From: Laterigemmans sp052161645
GTDB taxonomy: Bacteria; Planctomycetota; Planctomycetia; Pirellulales; Pirellulaceae
Direction: 5' to 3' (one strand)
Length of the DNA: 64,000 nt
Assembly: GCA_052161645.1 (NCBI GenBank)
Contig: CP197414.1
In this document: positions 60,534 to 64,000 of the stretch, one piece after another
Layout of the letters: each line of letters begins with the position of its first letter
Position numbering within the stretch: position 1 is the first letter of the stretch
Program-made: the position numbers and the translations under genes
Notes under the pieces: model-generated
What the model was told of the DNA's origin: nothing
The model's database searches: none
What the model saw: the letters and a program-made list of their open reading frames with translations, nothing else

Positions 60534-62324
60534 CTATTGGACCGGAAGCTCCAAACATACTGCTTCCGCGCCATTTCGCAGGTAGACGCGATTTTCAATC
60601 AGCACCGGATGATTCCAGGTCTTGCCTTCGATGGCGTTGAGGGATGCCAACTCAACCAGCTCTTCTGGCGTTGCCTGTACCAAGACTAAGTCACCACTCT
60701 CGGAGACGATCAGCAATTGCCCCCCATCGGCGAGCAATAGCAATTGCCCTTTTCCGTATCGTCCTCGCTTCCACTTTCGCTTACCGGTTTCGAGATCGAC
60801 GCACGCGAGGATGCCCGAATCGAATCCGTAAAGATAATCTTGGTAGACGATGAAATCGTTGAAGTCAGGTTTCATGTCTCTTGATACCCATTCCAACTTC
60901 ACTTGCCACTGATCGGAGTCTCGGCTGACTTGCAGGCAGTACGTTCCGCTGCCTTGGCTGCTTCCCATCAGCACTCGGTCACCGATGATCAATGGTTGCA
61001 GTATCCGATAGCCTTCGCCGGGTTGATCGAAACTCCAAATCTGCGACCCATCTGAAGGATTTAGGAACTGGATGCCAGCGTCGGTAATCATCAGCAAACC
61101 TTCCACACCGCAGAGCGTTGCCGTGTGAGGCGAGCTATAGCTGTCGACGCCCGATGAGCTTGACCAAGCTGGTTCACCGGTGGCTTGATCGTAAGCCAAC
61201 AAGCCTTTGTCGCTTTCGCCGCCGGCGTGAACGATGACCAAGTCGCCGACCAGTAAAGGCGACGAAGACCAGCCCCAGATCGGAGGCTCGCGGCCGGCGT
61301 CTTGTCGGAGTTCTTTCGTCCAAATTTCTTTTCCAGTTCTTGGATCCAGTGCCGCGAGCTGCCCTTCTGCCCCGAGCGTGTAGAGGACATCATTTCCGAT
61401 CGTGGGAGTTCCACGAGGCCCCGCGCCACCGATACCCTCATAGAATCGCGCGGCATGCGTTCGTGACCAACGAGGCTCGCCAGTTGTTGCATCAAGGCAC
61501 ACGACCGCTTCGTCCTCACCACGCTGCTCTTGCGTGAAAAGGAAATCGCCTGCTACGGCAAACGAAGACCAGCCTGGACCGATTAGCTTTCGCCAAACCT
61601 GTTTGGGCGGCGACGATTTCCAATCGGGCGAAATCGAAACGCCGCGAACAACGCTGTCACGGTTCGCGCCACGGAAACCAGGCCATTGGGCAGTGGCTGT
61701 CGTGATCGGCTCGCCAACTTTCGCGTCGGAAAATCTCACGTCCACACTCGCGCCCGAGCGGTCCGATAGCGAAGCCAAGTAGCGCTGTTCAGCGGACGGA
61801 TTCCATCGCCAGTCGAACTCAAACGCGAACATTCCCGAGGTACCCCCAAACTGCAACAAGCCCCAGAAACCGAATCCGACCAACGATAGCAAGATCGCAC
61901 AGGGAACACGTCGCATCGGAGAACGTGCAAGGGTCACCAGCGGAAGAGCAAACGCTCCAACGCCAATCGGGACAAAGAATACCATCGCCGGTAACACTCG
62001 CATCGTCGGATGAAGTAGCAAGAAGATTAGACCCGCGACGATGCTCAGGGCAAACAGGCCGCCAACTTTCTCTTTTCTGTCCGCGCGGCTGGCAAAGAGC
62101 CACCAAACGATCAACAACAAAGCAGCGGCGGCAGGTCCCAAGAGACTGGCGACTTGGACGGACTGCGGAGGCTCCGAAAACAGCAATGGCAAGCCTTTCG
62201 CGATCACCATCAGCGACAACAAGCCGATTGCTGGCCAAGTCCTCAATGCCGCCCGGTTGTCGTTGCCCGGGGAAACCGGGTCATCGGCAATCTTTGAAGT
62301 CAAGTCGTTGCCGTTTTCCATCAT
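60534..62324 (-). CDS. Membrane-anchored PQQ-binding-like beta-propeller protein
   Basis: 596 residues. Five hydrophobic segments lie in the first 190 residues (TWPAIGLLSLMVIAKGLPLLF, LLGPAAAALLLIVWWLF, LFALSIVAGLIFLLL, VLPAMVFFVPIGVGAFALPL, CAILLSLVGFGFWGLLQF). An outer PQQ-like propeller follows, starting WPGFRGANRDSVVRGV, with blade motifs such as ATTGEPRWSR, PRTGKEIWTKE, QATGEPAWSS and LETGKRKWKRG. The WPGFRG start is the planctomycete PQQ-repeat signature. PQQ binding itself is not shown. ATG 62324; the SDR at 62531 is divergent. Confidence 0.88.
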   Translation of the reverse strand: MMENGNDLTSKIADDPVSPGNDNRAALRTWPAIGLLSLMVIAKGLPLLFSEPPQSVQVASLLGPAAAALLLIVWWLFASRADRKEKVGGLFALSIVAGLIFLLLHPTMRVLPAMVFFVPIGVGAFALPLVTLARSPMRRVPCAILLSLVGFGFWGLLQFGGTSGMFAFEFDWRWNPSAEQRYLASLSDRSGASVDVRFSDAKVGEPITTATAQWPGFRGANRDSVVRGVSISPDWKSSPPKQVWRKLIGPGWSSFAVAGDFLFTQEQRGEDEAVVCLDATTGEPRWSRTHAARFYEGIGGAGPRGTPTIGNDVLYTLGAEGQLAALDPRTGKEIWTKELRQDAGREPPIWGWSSSPLLVGDLVIVHAGGESDKGLLAYDQATGEPAWSSSSGVDSYSSPHTATLCGVEGLLMITDAGIQFLNPSDGSQIWSFDQPGEGYRILQPLIIGDRVLMGSSQGSGTYCLQVSRDSDQWQVKLEWVSRDMKPDFNDFIVYQDYLYGFDSGILACVDLETGKRKWKRGRYGKGQLLLLADGGQLLIVSESGDLVLVQATPEELVELASLNAIEGKTWNHPVLIENRVYLRNGAEAVCLELPVQ

Positions 62325-62530
62325 TCATTCTCGCGTTGGTCCAAGTCTGAATATCCGCTTGCAACGTGCAAGTTATCGAAAATGGCTGCTGGATGCAATA
62401 CTAGTACGCTCCCATCGAAATGGAATCCAAAATCACCGGAAAGGTACATTGCAGTTTGCAAGCGAAATAACTAGACTGAGTGCCATTCAGTCGTCACAGA
62501 TCCAACGAAGCAGCAAAGGAATCGCGTGGA

Positions 62531-63337
62531 ATGAAAAATCGCAAAGTCTGTTTGGTCGTTGGTGCTTCGTCGGGAATTGGGAAAGCTGCCGCCGAAGCAT
62601 TGGCTGGGCGGGGTCACCGAGTCTATGGAACCAGCCGTGATGCTTCGCGGGTGACCATCTCCAACGTTGTCGGCTTGGAACTGGAAATCAACGACGATCA
62701 TTCCATACAGGAGGCGGTTCGCAAGATTCTGGACGGCGAACAACGAATCGATGCGATGTTCTACGCTGCAGGTTTCTATACGGCCGGGGCCATCGAAGAG
62801 ACGACGCCGGAACAGATACACCAGCAACTCGATGCCTATTTCATCGGCGCTCATCGTGTCACGCGAGTTTTGCTGCCACACTTCCGAGAAGCCGGTGCAG
62901 GCCGGTTGCTATACATGAGTTCCAATGCTGGCGACGCGGCATTGCCCTACCATACAATTTACTCGTGCAGTAAAGCCGCTCTGCAAATTTATTGCGATGG
63001 GTTGCGTTATGAAGTTGAGCCATTGGGTATCCAGGTTTCGTACTTGCAAAATGGTGGCGTGAAGACCGGTGCCGAAGCAAGTTTCCGTCGAGCCGCCGAG
63101 CCTGTTGCCGCATACGACGGGCCGCGTGATCGGGCCATCGCCGCGTTCCATCGCATGCAGCAAAAAGGGCCGGTACCAAAAGCCATTGGAAATACCGTTG
63201 CCGACGCGATCGAAGCTCGCGCGATGAAGCCTGTCGTTCGCGCCGACGGCTTTTCAAAGCTGATTGGATTTCTAGGTGCCGTGATGCCTTCGAATATATT
63301 TCGGAGTCAACTGAAGAAATCGCTGGATATCGCGTGA
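62531..63337 (+). CDS. SDR family oxidoreductase
   Basis: 268 residues: MKNRKVCLVVGASSGIGKAAAEAL (cofactor motif), YGTSRDAS, FYAAGFYTAG in place of NNAG, and catalytic Ser and Tyr/Lys in LLYMSSNAGDAALPYHTIYSCSKAALQIYC. The C-terminal half resembles DltE-like SDRs acting on hydrophobic or steroid-like compounds, but the substrate is open. ATG 62531 is chosen over the frame start at 62480 because the family begins here. Divergent from the PQQ-propeller gene across about 200 bases. Confidence 0.88.
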   Translation: MKNRKVCLVVGASSGIGKAAAEALAGRGHRVYGTSRDASRVTISNVVGLELEINDDHSIQEAVRKILDGEQRIDAMFYAAGFYTAGAIEETTPEQIHQQLDAYFIGAHRVTRVLLPHFREAGAGRLLYMSSNAGDAALPYHTIYSCSKAALQIYCDGLRYEVEPLGIQVSYLQNGGVKTGAEASFRRAAEPVAAYDGPRDRAIAAFHRMQQKGPVPKAIGNTVADAIEARAMKPVVRADGFSKLIGFLGAVMPSNIFRSQLKKSLDIA

Positions 63338-63494
63338 GCCAAATCTATTCTTTCCGATTCAGCGGGCCGCAGTCAGGGACGAGTTTTCCATGCCCCGAAA
63401 ACTCACTCGGCTGCGGCTCGCGTTTTGAGCCCTCTTCATTCTGATGACCGAACGTTCTTTATATCCTGTTGACTTGAGTAGTGTTCTGCGGAGC

Positions 63495-64000
63495 TGTAGT
63501 AGCCAGAACTTGATCTGACATGTTTTACCCAGATTACGCACTGGGCTGTAAGAGCTGGTCGAGCATTTTCTGTTCGGCCAGTTTCTTCGAGTCATCGAAA
63601 GTTTGTCTCGGAGTCTTCCCGAAACAGAATCTTCCGCTATGTGGTCGTTCTTCGTTGTAACTCCGCATCCATTCATCGACATCCGCTTGGAGCTGCTCGA
63701 TGGATTCATAGAGCGTTTTGCGAAACGCGATCTGGTAGAACTCCTGAAGCATCGTCTTGTGAAACCGTTCGCAGATACCGTTGGTTTGAGGGCTTCTAGC
63801 TTTGGTTTTGGTGTGATCGATGTTCTCGAGAGCCATGTAGAGTTGATACTCATGATGCTCTCGATTGCCACAGTATTCAGTGCCTCGATCGGTGAGCATG
63901 CGTAGCAACGAAACCCCTTCTCCTTCGAAGAACGGAACCACTTGGTCATTAAGCATATCGGCAGCTACCAACGCATTCTTGCGATCATATAGCTTCGCAA
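63495..64000 (-). mobile_element. IS481-type insertion sequence (copy 2), cut by the window end
   Basis: The end TGTAGTAGCCAGAACTTGAT at 63495 matches the right end of the copy at 30876-32105 exactly, in opposite orientation, and the sequence continues identical as far as I can compare. Its left end is outside the window. It lies about 160 bases after the SDR stop. Confidence 0.9.
63534..64000 (-). CDS. IS481 family transposase, 5' part outside the window
   Basis: Reads from the window edge to LLQPSA with the second and third DDE residues (LTDRGTEYCG and NGICERFH). The residues are identical to the transposase at 31014-32066 over the shared part, so the copy is recent and probably active. 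The ATG is beyond position 64000. Confidence 0.9.
   Translation of the reverse strand, partial: AKLYDRKNALVAADMLNDQVVPFFEGEGVSLLRMLTDRGTEYCGNREHHEYQLYMALENIDHTKTKARSPQTNGICERFHKTMLQEFYQIAFRKTLYESIEQLQADVDEWMRSYNEERPHSGRFCFGKTPRQTFDDSKKLAEQKMLDQLLQPSA

Overview
The window looks like a planctomycete chromosome of the Pirellulaceae (Rhodopirellula/Blastopirellula) type. The evidence is lineage-typical gene content: the PSCyt1/PSCyt2/PSD1 + DUF1501 + sulfatase block led by an ECF sigma factor and a FecR/LamG protein, two Ser/Thr kinases of which one carries WD40 repeats, secreted proteins with an LEPR-xLL-like N-terminal motif, a TIGR03790 protein, FG-GAP lipoproteins and DPP IV. Genus-level placement is inference.

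Layout. 1-18.1 kb is ordinary core and semi-core sequence: DPP IV (5' cut by the window), an LpxL-type acyltransferase, an esterase, an orphan RegA/PrrA-type response regulator, an isoaspartyl peptidase coupled to a secreted dockerin metalloprotease, slyX, a TIGR03790 protein, a thioredoxin-fold secreted protein, aspS, der, an FG-GAP/CxxCH lipoprotein and tRNA-Arg(CCG). 18.5-26 kb is accessory: a Uma2-family protein, an IS110 remnant, then what I read as an integrase-less integron cassette array. It has seven small cassettes, all on the + strand, separated by attC-like imperfect palindromes with displaced bases. Two of these attC-like sites are split at the equivalent position by related group II intron copies, both degenerate.

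26-34.6 kb holds an RTX beta-roll protein, a Ser/Thr kinase cut by an IS481-type element, a HlyD fragment, a DUF308 protein and a truncated transposase fused against a truncated ThuA gene. 34.6-42.9 kb is the sigma - FecR/LamG - PSCyt/PSD1 - DUF1501 - sulfatase - ThuA operon on the minus strand. 42.9-43.7 kb is non-coding but rich in inverted repeats, with a candidate structured RNA. 44-48.7 kb has an SDR/aldo-keto reductase pair, a secreted HExxH protein, an IS21 remnant and an AraC regulator.

48.9-55.2 kb is a stop/start-overlapped + strand set: a calycin-like secreted protein, a frameshifted proline-rich secreted protein and a 1416-residue kinase-WD40 protein. 55.2-63.3 kb carries isochorismatase-like genes, two HxlR regulators around an SDR and two small membrane proteins, two genes broken tail to tail, a membrane-anchored PQQ-type propeller and another SDR. 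A second IS481-type copy begins at 63495 in the opposite orientation and runs out of the window.

Themes. The core part is intact. From 18.5 kb on there are many breakage scars (truncated kinase, HlyD, ThuA, IstB, RND adaptor, hydrolase and isochorismatase genes), so this is a region of high turnover. The strongest candidate for something new is the cassette array with intron-split attC-like sites.
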